A stretch of 61,820 nt of DNA from positions 1-61,820 of the forward strand of contig NZ_VXDC01000015.1 of NCBI RefSeq assembly GCF_008711285.1. The letters run 5' to 3'. Below the pieces are notes generated by a model. The model was not told where the DNA came from. It saw only the letters and a program-made list of their open reading frames with translations, and searched no databases. This document shows positions 27,444 to 38,511 of this stretch, piece by piece. The DNA is from Roseibium aquae. GTDB lineage: Bacteria; Pseudomonadota; Alphaproteobacteria; Rhizobiales; Stappiaceae. Every line of letters begins with the position of its first letter. The first letter of the stretch is position 1. The position numbers and the translations under genes are program-made.

Positions 27444-27524
27444 CCAAGGCCACTGGCCGGCCCGTGTCATTCGAGGTACGGGCCGGATTCCCATTTCAAC
27501 ACCCCCTTGCATCAGGAGACCGTC

Positions 27525-28001
27525 ATGGTCGACCGAATTTTTGCCGGGGTGCTTCTGATCGTGACGCTGGCCTATACAGTAATCGCATTCACCGCCATCA
27601 GAGCGCCCTTCCAATATGATCCGCTCGGCCCCGAGAGCTGGCCGCAAATCCTGTCCGTCGTCGCGATCTTGTGTCTGCTCTTCATTTTATGGAAGCCCGA
27701 TGCCTCTGAACTGGGTGTCTCGAAACAGACGTGGTTCCGCCTTGCCGCGACCGTGATATTGCTCGGCGCCTATGCAGAGCTGTACGAGCCGCTCGGCTTC
27801 ATTCTGTCCACCCTGCTTTTTGGGACCGCCCTCTGCGCCATGTTGGGCGGCAGCATCCTGAAATCGCTGATCTTTGGGTTTGCCACAAGCGTGGCCGGCT
27901 TTCTGCTCTGCGTCACGCTGCTCGGACTCAATCTTCCGGAAGGAGAGCTGGTGGAATACCTCCACAAGCAGGCTTCAGGCCTTGAAGAAGGAGTGTCGTG
28001 A
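27525..28001 (+). CDS. tctB: Tripartite tricarboxylate transporter small membrane subunit TctB
   Basis: A 158-residue membrane protein with four hydrophobic segments (IFAGVLLIVTLAYTVIAF; ILSVVAILCLLFILW; LAATVILLGAYAELYEPLGFILST; and a final one near LIFGFATSVAGFLLCVTLLGL). The ATG at 27525 (MVDRIFAGV) has AGGAG 7 bases upstream and is preferred to a TTG at 27507. The LYEPLGFILST loop is typical of TctB. The stop overlaps the tctA start (TGATG). Confidence 0.93.
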   Translation: MVDRIFAGVLLIVTLAYTVIAFTAIRAPFQYDPLGPESWPQILSVVAILCLLFILWKPDASELGVSKQTWFRLAATVILLGAYAELYEPLGFILSTLLFGTALCAMLGGSILKSLIFGFATSVAGFLLCVTLLGLNLPEGELVEYLHKQASGLEEGVS

Positions 28002-29527
28002 TGGATGCGGTCTTGACTGGCCTTGCGACCGGTTTCAGCGTCGCTCTCGATCCTTTCAACCTGTTTCTCGTTCTTGCAGGCTGCTTCGCCGGCACACTCA
28101 TCGGCGCCTTGCCGGGGCTCGGGCCGATCAACGGCGTCGCGATCCTGCTGCCGATCGCGTACGGTCTGGGCTTCGGCCCGGAATCCGCGCTGATCCTTCT
28201 CGCCGGCATCTATTATGGCGCAGAATATGGCGGCCGGATTTCCTCCATTCTTCTGAACGTTCCCGGCGATGCCAGCGCGGTCATGACGACGCTCGACGGC
28301 AATCCGATGGCCCGCAACGGAGAAGCGGGGCGCGCATTGTCTCTGTCCGCGATCGCGTCTTTTGTCGGCGGGACGTTTGCTGTTGTTCTCCTTTCCCTCT
28401 TTGCTCCAACGCTGGCGACATTCGCCGTGACCTTCTCGCCTGCCGATTATGTCGCGTTGATGGTCTTCGCGTTCGCGTCCCTGGCTTCGCTCGTCGGCAA
28501 GAACGTAGTCAAGACGCTGCTCGGCGCAACCATCGGACTGATGCTGGCAACCATCGGGATCGACGCGAACACAGGGGTTCCCCGCTACACGTTTGGCATT
28601 CCAGACATCCTGGCGGGCATCGACTTCCTGATTGTCGTTGTTGGCCTGTTCGGAATGGCGGAATTGTTGACGCTGGTCGAGCAGCAGGTGTCGGGAAAGC
28701 TGAAATCCCTCCCGCTCGACAACAGCTTCGTGCGCATGGCCGATCTGGCGAAATGCAAATGGACCATCGTCCGGTCTTCCATCATCGGCTTCTTCATCGG
28801 GGTCTTGCCGGGCACCGGAGCGTCTGTTGCCTCGGCGGTCGCCTATGGCACGGAAAAGCGCATCGCCGATGACGGCAGCACCTTCGGCACGGGCAATCCG
28901 CGCGGGCTGGCCGCCCCCGAATCCGCGAACAATGCGGCCGCTGGCGGCGCCATGGTGCCCATGCTGACGCTCGGCATTCCTGGCTCCGGAACAACCGCCA
29001 TCCTGCTCGGCGCGCTGCTCATGTTCAACATCCAGCCAGGGCCAATGCTGTTTTCCCAGAACCCAGAAGTGGCCTGGGGCCTGATTGCCTCGATGTATAT
29101 TGGCAATGTCGCGCTGTTGATCATCAACTTGCCGCTGGTTGGGATTTTCGCCCGCATGTTGACGATCCCGCAGCACTATCTGACGCCCCTGATCGCCATT
29201 TTGGCCTTCATCGGGATCTACACAATTGTCGGGAACCCGTTCGATCTTCTGTTGATTACCCTGCTTGGAATCTTCGGGTGGTTCTTGCGGAAAATGGACT
29301 TCTCGCTCGCACCGGTCATTCTGGGTTTCGTTCTGGGCAGCCTGTTCGAGAACAACCTCCGGCGTGCCTTGTCGATTTCGGGAGGTGACTGGACAATCCT
29401 GGTTGCAGACTACAAGAGCATCGTGCTTTACGCGCTCTCCGTGCTGGTTGTGCTTGCCCCCATCTGGCTCGCCCGCCGGGCCCGCCGGATGGCAGCCGGT
29501 CCTGTCTCCTCCAGCAAGGGCATCTGA
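28001..29527 (+). CDS. tctA: Tripartite tricarboxylate transporter large membrane subunit TctA
   Basis: A 508-residue polytopic permease with about 12 hydrophobic segments. Family signatures: GALPGLGPINGVAILLPI near the N-terminus, YYGAEYGGRISSILLNVPGD, and the second half equivalent GVLPGTGASVASAVAYGTEKR followed by ESANNAAAGGAMVPMLTLGIPGSGTTAI. It couples solute entry to an ion gradient. The ATG at 28001 overlaps the tctB stop; the GTG at 27998 is an alternative. The stop overlaps the next start by one base. Confidence 0.97.
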   Translation: MDAVLTGLATGFSVALDPFNLFLVLAGCFAGTLIGALPGLGPINGVAILLPIAYGLGFGPESALILLAGIYYGAEYGGRISSILLNVPGDASAVMTTLDGNPMARNGEAGRALSLSAIASFVGGTFAVVLLSLFAPTLATFAVTFSPADYVALMVFAFASLASLVGKNVVKTLLGATIGLMLATIGIDANTGVPRYTFGIPDILAGIDFLIVVVGLFGMAELLTLVEQQVSGKLKSLPLDNSFVRMADLAKCKWTIVRSSIIGFFIGVLPGTGASVASAVAYGTEKRIADDGSTFGTGNPRGLAAPESANNAAAGGAMVPMLTLGIPGSGTTAILLGALLMFNIQPGPMLFSQNPEVAWGLIASMYIGNVALLIINLPLVGIFARMLTIPQHYLTPLIAILAFIGIYTIVGNPFDLLLITLLGIFGWFLRKMDFSLAPVILGFVLGSLFENNLRRALSISGGDWTILVADYKSIVLYALSVLVVLAPIWLARRARRMAAGPVSSSKGI

Positions 29528-30540
29528 TGATCGGCGGATTGGCACCGGCCGCGGCAACGCTCGCTGCAGGCTTGACGGGGGCGGCTTTGGCCGCCCTCAT
29601 TGGGGTTCCCGCCGGAGCGCTCATCGGCAGCACCCTTGCCGTCGGTGCGCTTGCCACGTCCCGCATCCAGGTCGGCTTGCCGGTCTGGCTGCGGAACCTG
29701 GCCTTTGGCACGATCGGCGTATCGCTCGGATCGGGCGTCGACGAACGGCTCTTGGATCAGCTCGGCGCCTGGGGCATCAGTCTGGCGATCCTGACCGTGT
29801 CCCTGATTGCGACGATCATCACCGGACGACAGATCCTCATGAGCGGATTCGGGCTGGACAAACAAACAGCGACGCTGGCCAGTTCCCCGGGAACCATGTC
29901 GAACGCGATTGCCATTGCCGCCGAAGGCCGGGGCGATGCGACGGCGGTGATGTTCCTTCAGCTGATGCGCCTGCTGGTATTGGTCTTTGCCGTCCCGCCG
30001 CTGGCCATGGCCCTCGATAGCGCTCCATTGGAGACGGGGGTTGCACCGCAAACCATGTCCGTTCCGGTGCTTGGCGGCCTTCTGGCCCTGACGCTTGCGG
30101 CCGGCACCCTCGGAAGCCGGCTCGGAGTGCCAGCCGCCAGCTTGCTCGCCGGTGTGATCTTGAGCGCCGCCGGCCACGCGACCGGCCTTGTTCACGGCGC
30201 CGCTCCGGCCTTGCTGATTTTTCTTGCCTTCGCGACTACAGGCGCGGTTCTGGGATCGCGGCTGAGCCGGGTCAGCACCGCTCAGATGAAGCGCTATGCG
30301 GCGGCGGGTGCTGCCTGTGTTGGGACCGCCCTTGTCGTCTCCCTGGCATTCGCGTTCCTGGCCGCCCAGGTGACCGGCCTGCCGTTCTCGCAAGTCTGGA
30401 TCGCCTATGCCCCCGGCGGCGTTGAGGCAATGGCGGCAATCGGCCTGTCGCTCGGTCTCGATCCCGCCTACGTGGCGGTTCATCATTTCGCCCGCATCTT
30501 CGCGCTCATCCTGATCGTTCCGATCGCTCTCAAGTTGTGA
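29527..30540 (+). CDS. AbrB-family (PF05145-type) membrane protein
   Basis: A 337-residue protein made of two similar halves, each with about four hydrophobic segments: GVPAGALIGSTLAVGA and later GVPAASLLAGVILSAAGH. The motif SSPGTMSNAIAIAAEGRGDA and the C-terminal YAPGGVEAMAAIGLSLGLDPAYVAVHHFARIF are typical of the AbrB duplication family, often annotated as ammonia monooxygenase-like or AbrB regulator despite being membrane proteins. Its ATG overlaps the tctA stop (TGATG), so it belongs to the transporter operon; its function there is not established. Confidence 0.88.
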   Translation: MIGGLAPAAATLAAGLTGAALAALIGVPAGALIGSTLAVGALATSRIQVGLPVWLRNLAFGTIGVSLGSGVDERLLDQLGAWGISLAILTVSLIATIITGRQILMSGFGLDKQTATLASSPGTMSNAIAIAAEGRGDATAVMFLQLMRLLVLVFAVPPLAMALDSAPLETGVAPQTMSVPVLGGLLALTLAAGTLGSRLGVPAASLLAGVILSAAGHATGLVHGAAPALLIFLAFATTGAVLGSRLSRVSTAQMKRYAAAGAACVGTALVVSLAFAFLAAQVTGLPFSQVWIAYAPGGVEAMAAIGLSLGLDPAYVAVHHFARIFALILIVPIALKL

Positions 30541-30754
30541 GCGGAACGGCCATAAAGGCTCTTCCGGGCTTGAAAGGCGAAACGAAGAACCGCGTTTCAG
30601 GCTTTGCGGCGATCCCGCCGCCAGCTTGAAGTAAATGACAAAGCATGGAAATCACGCGTTTCCACAATCCAAGTTTTTTTGAAAAATCGCGCTTCAAGGG
30701 CTTGCGGCAAGGTCCCGGAACCATTAGACAACGCGTCATCCCAGCACATGGTGA

Positions 30755-30830
30755 GAGCCGATAGCTCAGCTGGTAGAGCAACTGACTTTTAATCAGTAGG
30801 TCCAGGGTTCGAACCCCTGTCGGCTCACCA
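30755..30830 (+). tRNA. tRNA-Lys (anticodon UUU)
   Basis: GAGCCGA pairs with TCGGCTC, followed by A and an encoded CCA (30828-30830). The D-arm is AGCTCAGCTGGTAGAGC, the anticodon loop GACTTTTAATC has anticodon TTT, and the T-arm is CAGGGTTCGAACCCCTG. Length is 76 nt. Confidence 0.97.
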
Positions 30831-31150
30831 AATAAAGATCCGATCCCGTCCGGCAACTTCGTGACACCACCGAATAGGGCTGGTGATTGCGAGACATTGG
30901 CCGCGCTGGCCAACTCCACTTCCATGCCCCCACGGACAGGACATTGCGCGAACTGCATCCGAGCGGATAATCGCCCAGCAATGGTGAACAACCGTGCGTG
31001 CGAAAGCGCACCTTCCGGCGGATGTGTCCAGCGGATCACGGCATTGGCATCTTCAATCCGCCCGGTCACGGATCAAGGCTGTTGACCGGCTTGAGAAACG
31101 GAAAGCAGATACTCCCATCAGCTTGATGCCGGAGGTGCGGTTTGTCCGAA

Positions 31151-31268
31151 ACCTCATCTTGAGGTGCGGAGCGAAGCTTCGAAAGAAAGGCAGCAGAAAC
31201 AATACGCCCGCGACGGCCTTGTGAAACGCTCCTTCGAGACCGTCCTGTGGACCTCATCAGAATGAGGT
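31151..31268. repeat. RIME-like palindromic intergenic element
   Basis: The left end is ACCTCATCTTGAGGT (31151-31165), itself a hairpin, followed by GCGGAGCGAAGCTTCGAAAG. The right end is CTCCTTCGAGACCGTCCTG (31229-31247) followed by the hairpin ACCTCAT-CAGA-ATGAGGT (31251-31268). The two ends are inverted relative to each other. The core words (CTCATCnTGAGG, CCTTCGAGAC) are those of the abundant short mosaic repeats of rhizobial and related genomes. Non-coding, probably mobilised in trans. Confidence 0.7.
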
Positions 31269-31293
31269 GATCAACGCGCCTTGTCAGCAGTCT

Positions 31294-31315
31294 GACGGGA
31301 GCAGGTGCTCCCGTC
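31294..31315. terminator. Strong hairpin downstream of the RND operon
   Basis: GACGGGAGC (31294-31302), loop AGGT, GCTCCCGTC (31307-31315), a perfect 9-bp stem located 20 bases beyond the RND permease stop. There is no long T-run on the minus side, so it may act as an mRNA 3' stabiliser or a weak terminator. Confidence 0.5.
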
Positions 31316-31335
31316 TTCCTTGTCGTGGCTGCAGC

Positions 31336-34300
31336 TCATTCGGCCGGTGCAGGCGCTGGGTCGGACGGCTTGCCGCCTGGCCCCTTGTCGCCCCCGCCCA
31401 GCATGGCCTTCACCCGCTCCCGGACGCCTTGCAAAGCCGTGTAGAGCACCGGGATAAGGATCACTCCAAACACGGTGGCAAAGGCCATGCCGCCGAAGAC
31501 CGCAAAGCCGATCGCCTTCTGGCTGGCCGCGCCCGCACTCGAGGCCGTCATCAGCGGAACCACGCCCAGAAGGAAGGACAAGGCCGTCATCATGACGGCG
31601 CGGAACCTCAGATGGGCGGCCTCGACGGCGGCTTCCATGATCGACTTGCCTTGCTCACGCTGCTCCATCGCGAATTCCACGATCAGAATCGCGTTCTTGG
31701 CCCCCATTCCAACAAGCATGATCATCCCGATCTGGGTGTAGAGATTGATGTCGCCGCCAGTAACCATTACCGCAACAAAGGCACCCAACAGGGCAACACT
31801 TACGGACATGAGAATGGCGACCGGCATACTCCAGCTTTCATACTGCGCGACGAGGAACAGATAGGCGAACAGGATCGACAGCAGAAGAATGAACAAGACA
31901 ACATTGCCCGTGCCTTGCTGTTGCTGCGCCGTTCCGGTCCATTCATAAGCATATCCAGCCGGAAGCGCCTCCTCGGCGGCCGCCTCCATCTCGCCCATGA
32001 TGACGCCTGTGGAGGCCCCTGGGGCCGGCTCGCCGTTCACAGACGCGGCGCGGAACATGTTGTAGCGGTTCAGACTTTGCGGACCGAGCACATTTTCGGT
32101 TGTGATCAGGGTGCGCAGCGGCACCATTGTGCCATCATTCGCCCGCACATACAGCTGACCAATGTCGTCGACCTTGTTTCGGAACTCGCCTTCCGCCTGG
32201 ATCATAACTTTGTAGACCCGGCCAAAGATGTTGAAGTCGTTGATGTAATACGAGCCCAGATAGGCCTGCAGGGTTGTGAAGACATCGGCGACATTCACAC
32301 CGAGCGTCTTCGCTTTCTCCCGGTCCAAATCGACGAAGATCTGCGGAACGTTCGCCCGAAAGGTGGAATAGGCCTGTGCGATCTCCGGACTCTGGTTGAC
32401 CGAGTACACCAGCGACCCAACCGCCGATGACAGATCCTGCGGCGTTCCCCCGCCCGTCTGCTGGACCTTCATCTCCACACCGCCCGTTGTCCCAAGGCCC
32501 GGGATTGGCGGCGGATTGAAGGCAATGATGTTCGCCCCCTGGATCGTGGCAAACTCCTGCCAGAACTTTGCCAGGATTGCATCCACCCGAAGACTGGGAT
32601 CCTGCCGGTCCGACCAATTCGACAAGGTTGTGATGATCAGCGCGCTATTGGAGGACAGAGCGTTGTTCAGCATAGAGAACCCGTTGACCACCACGACGTC
32701 GGTGACGCCCGGCGTTGCCCGAACTTGATCGACAACTTGACCCGTCACAATTTCTGTTCTTTGAAGCGAGGCCCCATCTGGAAGCTGAACATCAACCATC
32801 AGGTAGCCCTGATCTTCCAGCGGAAGGAAGCCTCCGGGCAAACGTCCGCCCAGAATAGCAATCATCGCAATAACGCCGCCAACTGCGACAATCCCGAGGA
32901 ACGAAACCCGTACGAGCCGCTTCACCAGGCCCGTATAGCCGTTGCGTACCGAGCCGATGCCCTTTTCAAAAACGGCCAGGAGGCCCTTTGGTGGGCCGCT
33001 GCGCGCCTTCAGGATAAGACCACACAAGGCCGGCGACAGCGTGAGCGCGTTGATCGAAGAGATGATCACCGCTGCGGAAATCGTGATCGCAAACTGGGAA
33101 TAAAGCTGACCGGGAATACCCGGCATGAAGATGGTCGGGACAAACACCGCCAAAAGCACCAAGGTCGTGGCAATCACGGGTCCAGTGATCTGCTCCATCG
33201 CCTTGGCGGTGGCTTCCGGAGGAGATAGTCCCTCCTCGGTAATGATCCGCTCGACATTCTCGACTACGATAATGGCGTCATCGACCACGATCCCGATCGC
33301 GAGGACTAGCGCAAACAACGAGATCGTGTTCAGTGACATGCCAAGCGCCAGCAAAACGGCGAAGGTGCCGATCAGGGACACCGGAATGGCGACCGTTGGA
33401 ATGATCGTCGCCCGCCAGTTTCCCAGAAAGACGAAGACAACGGTCACGACAAGCAGGAAGGTAATGAACAGCGTTTCAATGACGTCGTTCAACGAAGCTT
33501 CAACGAAATCCGTCGTGTTAAAGGGAACCGCATAGTCCATATCGTCCGGGAAAGACTGAGAAAGACTTTCCAGCCGCGCCAGAACGCCATCGGCCACCGC
33601 TAGGGCATTGGCGCCCGGCGCCTGATAAATGGCGAGAACGGTAGAAGGCTGTCCGTTGAACTGACCGCTCGCATTATAGAACTGCGCAGCGCGTTCCACC
33701 CGGGCGACGTCGCCTATTCTTACAACCGCGCCGTTCGCGCCAGTGCGCAAAACGATGTCTTCGAACTCCTTCTCAGTGGTCAGGCGGCCCTTGGCTGTGA
33801 TCGTGTATTGAAACTGCTGGCCCTGCGGGACCGGCGGGGCGCCAATCTGGCCAGCGGCGACCTGGATGTTCTGGTCCCTGACCGCAGCAATAAAATCCGT
33901 CGGGGTCATGCCGAGGCTCGTCAACCGGTCCGGATCCAGCCAAATCCGCATCGCATAGGCAAAATCGGTCATGACATCCGCCCTGCCCACACCTTGAACC
34001 CGGGCAAGCGCGTCTTTCAGATTGATCGAGGCGTAGTTGGACAGAAACACCTCATCATAAGTCCCTTTGGGGGAATAGAGCGTGACGACCAGCAACATGT
34101 TTGTGCTGGCTTTTTGAACGGTGACGCCGCTTGTCGTCACCTCGCTCGGCAATTGGCTGGTGGCCTGGGAAACACGGTTCTGGACATTGACGGTGGCAAT
34201 GTCCGGGTCCGTACCGACCGCGAACACAACGTTCAAGGAATAATTGCCGCTGTCCGCGCTGGTCGACGTCATGTAGATCATGTCGTCCACGCCATTGACC

Positions 34301-34506
34301 TGCCCCTCGATGGGGGCCGCGACTGTTTCCTCCAAGACCTGCGCGTTGGCCCCGGTATAGGTTGCCGACACGTTCACCACGGGCGGCGTGATATTGGGGA
34401 ACTGCTCGACGGGAAGCGCCAGATACCCGAGGATACCTGCAATCGTGATAACGAGCGAAATGACCAGCGCAAATTTCGGCCGGTAAATGAAGAACTTGGA
34501 AAACAT
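31336..34506 (-). CDS. RND multidrug efflux permease (HAE1/AcrB type)
   Basis: A 1056-residue inner-membrane antiporter pumping hydrophobic or amphiphilic compounds from the periplasm. N-terminus MFSKFFIYRPKFALVISLVI; conserved segments ALPVEQFPNITPPVVNVSATY, helix 4 with ALVLAIGIVVDDAIIVVENVER (the two Asp of the proton relay), and near the C-terminal half IGMIMLVGMGAKNAILIVEFA. Length is normal for the family. Its ATG abuts the stop of the membrane fusion protein gene (TAAATG), so the two are one operon. No outer-membrane channel gene or adjacent TetR repressor is present. Confidence 0.97.
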   Translation of the reverse strand: MFSKFFIYRPKFALVISLVITIAGILGYLALPVEQFPNITPPVVNVSATYTGANAQVLEETVAAPIEGQVNGVDDMIYMTSTSADSGNYSLNVVFAVGTDPDIATVNVQNRVSQATSQLPSEVTTSGVTVQKASTNMLLVVTLYSPKGTYDEVFLSNYASINLKDALARVQGVGRADVMTDFAYAMRIWLDPDRLTSLGMTPTDFIAAVRDQNIQVAAGQIGAPPVPQGQQFQYTITAKGRLTTEKEFEDIVLRTGANGAVVRIGDVARVERAAQFYNASGQFNGQPSTVLAIYQAPGANALAVADGVLARLESLSQSFPDDMDYAVPFNTTDFVEASLNDVIETLFITFLLVVTVVFVFLGNWRATIIPTVAIPVSLIGTFAVLLALGMSLNTISLFALVLAIGIVVDDAIIVVENVERIITEEGLSPPEATAKAMEQITGPVIATTLVLLAVFVPTIFMPGIPGQLYSQFAITISAAVIISSINALTLSPALCGLILKARSGPPKGLLAVFEKGIGSVRNGYTGLVKRLVRVSFLGIVAVGGVIAMIAILGGRLPGGFLPLEDQGYLMVDVQLPDGASLQRTEIVTGQVVDQVRATPGVTDVVVVNGFSMLNNALSSNSALIITTLSNWSDRQDPSLRVDAILAKFWQEFATIQGANIIAFNPPPIPGLGTTGGVEMKVQQTGGGTPQDLSSAVGSLVYSVNQSPEIAQAYSTFRANVPQIFVDLDREKAKTLGVNVADVFTTLQAYLGSYYINDFNIFGRVYKVMIQAEGEFRNKVDDIGQLYVRANDGTMVPLRTLITTENVLGPQSLNRYNMFRAASVNGEPAPGASTGVIMGEMEAAAEEALPAGYAYEWTGTAQQQQGTGNVVLFILLLSILFAYLFLVAQYESWSMPVAILMSVSVALLGAFVAVMVTGGDINLYTQIGMIMLVGMGAKNAILIVEFAMEQREQGKSIMEAAVEAAHLRFRAVMMTALSFLLGVVPLMTASSAGAASQKAIGFAVFGGMAFATVFGVILIPVLYTALQGVRERVKAMLGGGDKGPGGKPSDPAPAPAE

Positions 34507-35667
34507 TTAGCTTTGCCCCGCCGGCTGACTTGCGAGCACGGCGTTGACCGGAACTCCCGGACGCACCTTCTGAAGACCTTCCACGATCAGCCGCTCGCCT
34601 TCCTGCAGGCCGTCGGTCACGATGAAGTCCCCGTCGATCTGATCGCCAAGCTGGACATAACGCTGTTCCACGGTCTCCTGTTGCCCGACCACCAGAACGA
34701 AACTGCCCTTCTGGTCCCGCTGGACAGCGGCCTGCGGGATCATGAGCGCCTTTGTTTCCTGCGGCGCTTCAATGATCACGGTCACGAATGTGCCGGCCAG
34801 CAGCAAACCGTTCGCATTGTCGAATTGTCCGCGGAAAGCCACGGTCCCGGTCGCCGGATCCACCTTGTTATCGATGAAGAAGATCTTGCCCTTCTCGTCA
34901 AATGTCCGCCCGTTGGGCAGGATCAAACTGAGATCCGGGGTCTTCGAGGGATCGATATCATCCGGGTTGATGTCATGGGTTTTGACCGCATCGAGATACT
35001 GGGATTCGCTGACGGCAAAATTCACATACACAGGGGCTTGCCGGATGAGTTGCGCCAGCGGCTGGGTGTTCGGGCCGACAACTTCTCCAACGCTGTAGGT
35101 CGTTTTCCCGATCTGTCCGGGAAACGGCGCCTTGATATCGGTGTAGCCCAGATCCAGAGCCGCATTTTGCATAGCGGCATCGGCGGACTGAACAGCGGCC
35201 TCAGCTTGCTCCTTCAGCGCCAGAGTGGCCTCATAAGCGGCTTCTGAAACGTGGCCCTTCTGGAACAGATCCAGATCCCGCTTTTCGTTGGCCGCTTTCA
35301 AGGCCGCGTCGGCCTTGGCACTGGCAAGACCCGCTTTGGCCCGGTCGAGTGCGGCCTTGTACTGCGCCTTCTCGATCGAAAACAGCAGGTCGCCCTCTTT
35401 GACGAATGCGCCGTCGTTCACGTGTTTGGTTTCGAGAAAACCGCTGACCCGGGCCACCAGGGAAACCTGGTCGACAGCCGCAACTTGGCCAACGAATTGC
35501 GCGCTCTGGCGCACCTCCTTGGTCTGCGCAGCCGCAACACTGACGGAAGGCGGCGGCGCTTGGGGTGCCGCCTGCTGGCTTTCATCGCTGCACCCCGCCA
35601 ACAGGGCGAGACAGACGCCCGAAACGACCGCTGCGCGCGGGAAAGAAGGAAAAAACGACAACCGCAT
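34507..35667 (-). CDS. RND efflux periplasmic adaptor (membrane fusion protein), lipoprotein
   Basis: A 386-residue adaptor. The start at 35667 yields a lipoprotein signal (MRLSFFPSFPRAAVVSG...LALLAGC, lipidated Cys26), which fixes it over the longer ORF from 35739. Domains: beta-barrel/lipoyl halves flanking an alpha hairpin (about 90-160: KAQYKAALDRAKAGLASAKAD through EQAEAAVQSADAAMQNA), then a GYTDIKAPFPGQIGKT lipoyl motif. It links the RND permease encoded immediately downstream to an outer-membrane channel encoded elsewhere. Confidence 0.95.
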   Translation of the reverse strand: MRLSFFPSFPRAAVVSGVCLALLAGCSDESQQAAPQAPPPSVSVAAAQTKEVRQSAQFVGQVAAVDQVSLVARVSGFLETKHVNDGAFVKEGDLLFSIEKAQYKAALDRAKAGLASAKADAALKAANEKRDLDLFQKGHVSEAAYEATLALKEQAEAAVQSADAAMQNAALDLGYTDIKAPFPGQIGKTTYSVGEVVGPNTQPLAQLIRQAPVYVNFAVSESQYLDAVKTHDINPDDIDPSKTPDLSLILPNGRTFDEKGKIFFIDNKVDPATGTVAFRGQFDNANGLLLAGTFVTVIIEAPQETKALMIPQAAVQRDQKGSFVLVVGQQETVEQRYVQLGDQIDGDFIVTDGLQEGERLIVEGLQKVRPGVPVNAVLASQPAGQS

Positions 35668-35890
35668 GGGGCGAGCTCCGCAAGGCACAGGAAGGCTGCC
35701 GGACAAGTACCCGGCGACATGTCTTAGACTATCCGCCAAAAACGTGCCGAAACAAGACCTTGGCGCGGATTAGGCAAGAAAGGTGGGGTTAATCCATATC
35801 CGGGAAACGGCGTGCACCGGTGCATCTGTTTGAAAAACCGGCGGACTTTTCGTTTCCAGGCGAACCGGCTGCGGCCGCTTGCACACCCTC

Positions 35891-36718
35891 TCAATCGCTC
35901 AACGGCTCGAGGACAACCGTCAAGCCATGATGATCCGTGCCCGGATAAACGCGCCGCTCGGCCATCCCCACACAGCCGATGGTAAGCGCACCGATGGCTG
36001 GAAGGCGGTCCGGCAGGCTCGCCGCCACGTCCGGCCCGTAAAGTTTCTCATAGGCAACCGGCGACAGAACCGTGACAAGACCGCGCGGCGTTTTCAGCTC
36101 CAGGCCCAGGCTGGTGGCCCGCATTTCGCGCTGGCCCGTGAACCCTCCGAGGAATTCGTGGAGATCGGACGGATCCGGCGCGACCAGCGTGATGCCGAGA
36201 ATTTCCCGCGCGCCGTTGCCGTGAACCTGAAACTCGGGCTTCCAGAAATTCTCCGGATACCGGTTGAAACAGGTGAAAAAACCAAGGGTCGGCGCGGCCT
36301 CATCTGACAGAAAGGTCAGGTCGAAACCGACCTTGGCCGTGCTTCCGTCGGCAAGATTCGCAACGCGTTCGAAGGAAAACGGCTCGTGGACCCGCAAGCC
36401 CAGGGTTTCGAACGAGGCCCGGTCGGCGGCGGGGTCCTTGCTTTCCAGGACCAGCATCGACCCGCCCTCCCCGGATTGGAGAAAGTCACGGTTGAAGGCT
36501 CCAAAAGAGAAGCTGTTGGCGACCGGCTCCTGGATCAATGCCTCGTCCCGGATGCCCAGAAGCTCGACAAAAAAGCCGTCCACCTGGACCAGCCTGTTGG
36601 ATGTGCCCCAGGCGTGGTCATTTTGCGGCGTCACAACGAACCCCAGATCCGACCAAGCTTCGGCCGCGGCCGCCAGATCGCGCACCGCAACGACAACATG
36701 ATCCAGTCCGCGCACCAT
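35891..36718 (-). CDS. VOC superfamily (glyoxalase-like) protein
   Basis: A 275-residue protein with two beta-alpha-beta-beta-beta units of the vicinal oxygen chelate fold. The N-terminus VRGLDHVVVAVRDLAAAAEAW is the typical first strand with the metal-ligand His; a second, more divergent module follows (LGITLVAPDPSDLHEFLGGF). It resembles Glyoxalase-like domain proteins (PF13468-like). Substrate unknown. It lies 29 bases downstream of pyrG on the same strand, and may be read through from it. Confidence 0.85.
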   Translation of the reverse strand: MVRGLDHVVVAVRDLAAAAEAWSDLGFVVTPQNDHAWGTSNRLVQVDGFFVELLGIRDEALIQEPVANSFSFGAFNRDFLQSGEGGSMLVLESKDPAADRASFETLGLRVHEPFSFERVANLADGSTAKVGFDLTFLSDEAAPTLGFFTCFNRYPENFWKPEFQVHGNGAREILGITLVAPDPSDLHEFLGGFTGQREMRATSLGLELKTPRGLVTVLSPVAYEKLYGPDVAASLPDRLPAIGALTIGCVGMAERRVYPGTDHHGLTVVLEPLSD

Positions 36719-36747
36719 GCCTCAGCCTCCCGACGGTCAGAAAATCT

Positions 36748-38430
<1,683 letters not shown>

Positions 38431-38445
38431 TCACAACATAAAAAT

Positions 38446-38468
38446 GCCCTGCGAGAGACGCGCAGGGC
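38446..38468 (-). terminator. Rho-independent terminator after secG
   Basis: GCCCTGCG (38446-38453), 7-base loop, CGCAGGGC (38461-38468). On the minus strand the stem is followed by ATTTTTATG. It lies 43 bases beyond the secG stop and before the pyrG start, separating the two transcripts. Confidence 0.8.
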
Positions 38469-38511
38469 TTTCGGGAAAAGCGGACGGCACATTGGTCCGC
38501 TGCATCCGCCG

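Larger units (their letters stand above)
30831..31335. other. Gene-free stretch with palindromic repeats
   Basis: I see no supported gene in these ~505 bases. Reverse frames such as 30793-31011 contain sequence resembling the tRNA flank (VSRQGFEPWTY), a common artefact of translating across a tRNA gene. The right half holds the RIME-like element (31151-31268) and a strong hairpin (31294-31315). Confidence 0.6.

Noticed and set aside
27770..29557. 595-codon reverse ORF
   Set aside because: Antisense to tctA; composition (Arg, Gln, Asp rich) typical of a shadow.
30793..31069. Reverse ORFs across tRNA-Lys
   Set aside because: They translate through the tRNA gene (VSRQGFEPWTY-type artefact) and have no independent support.
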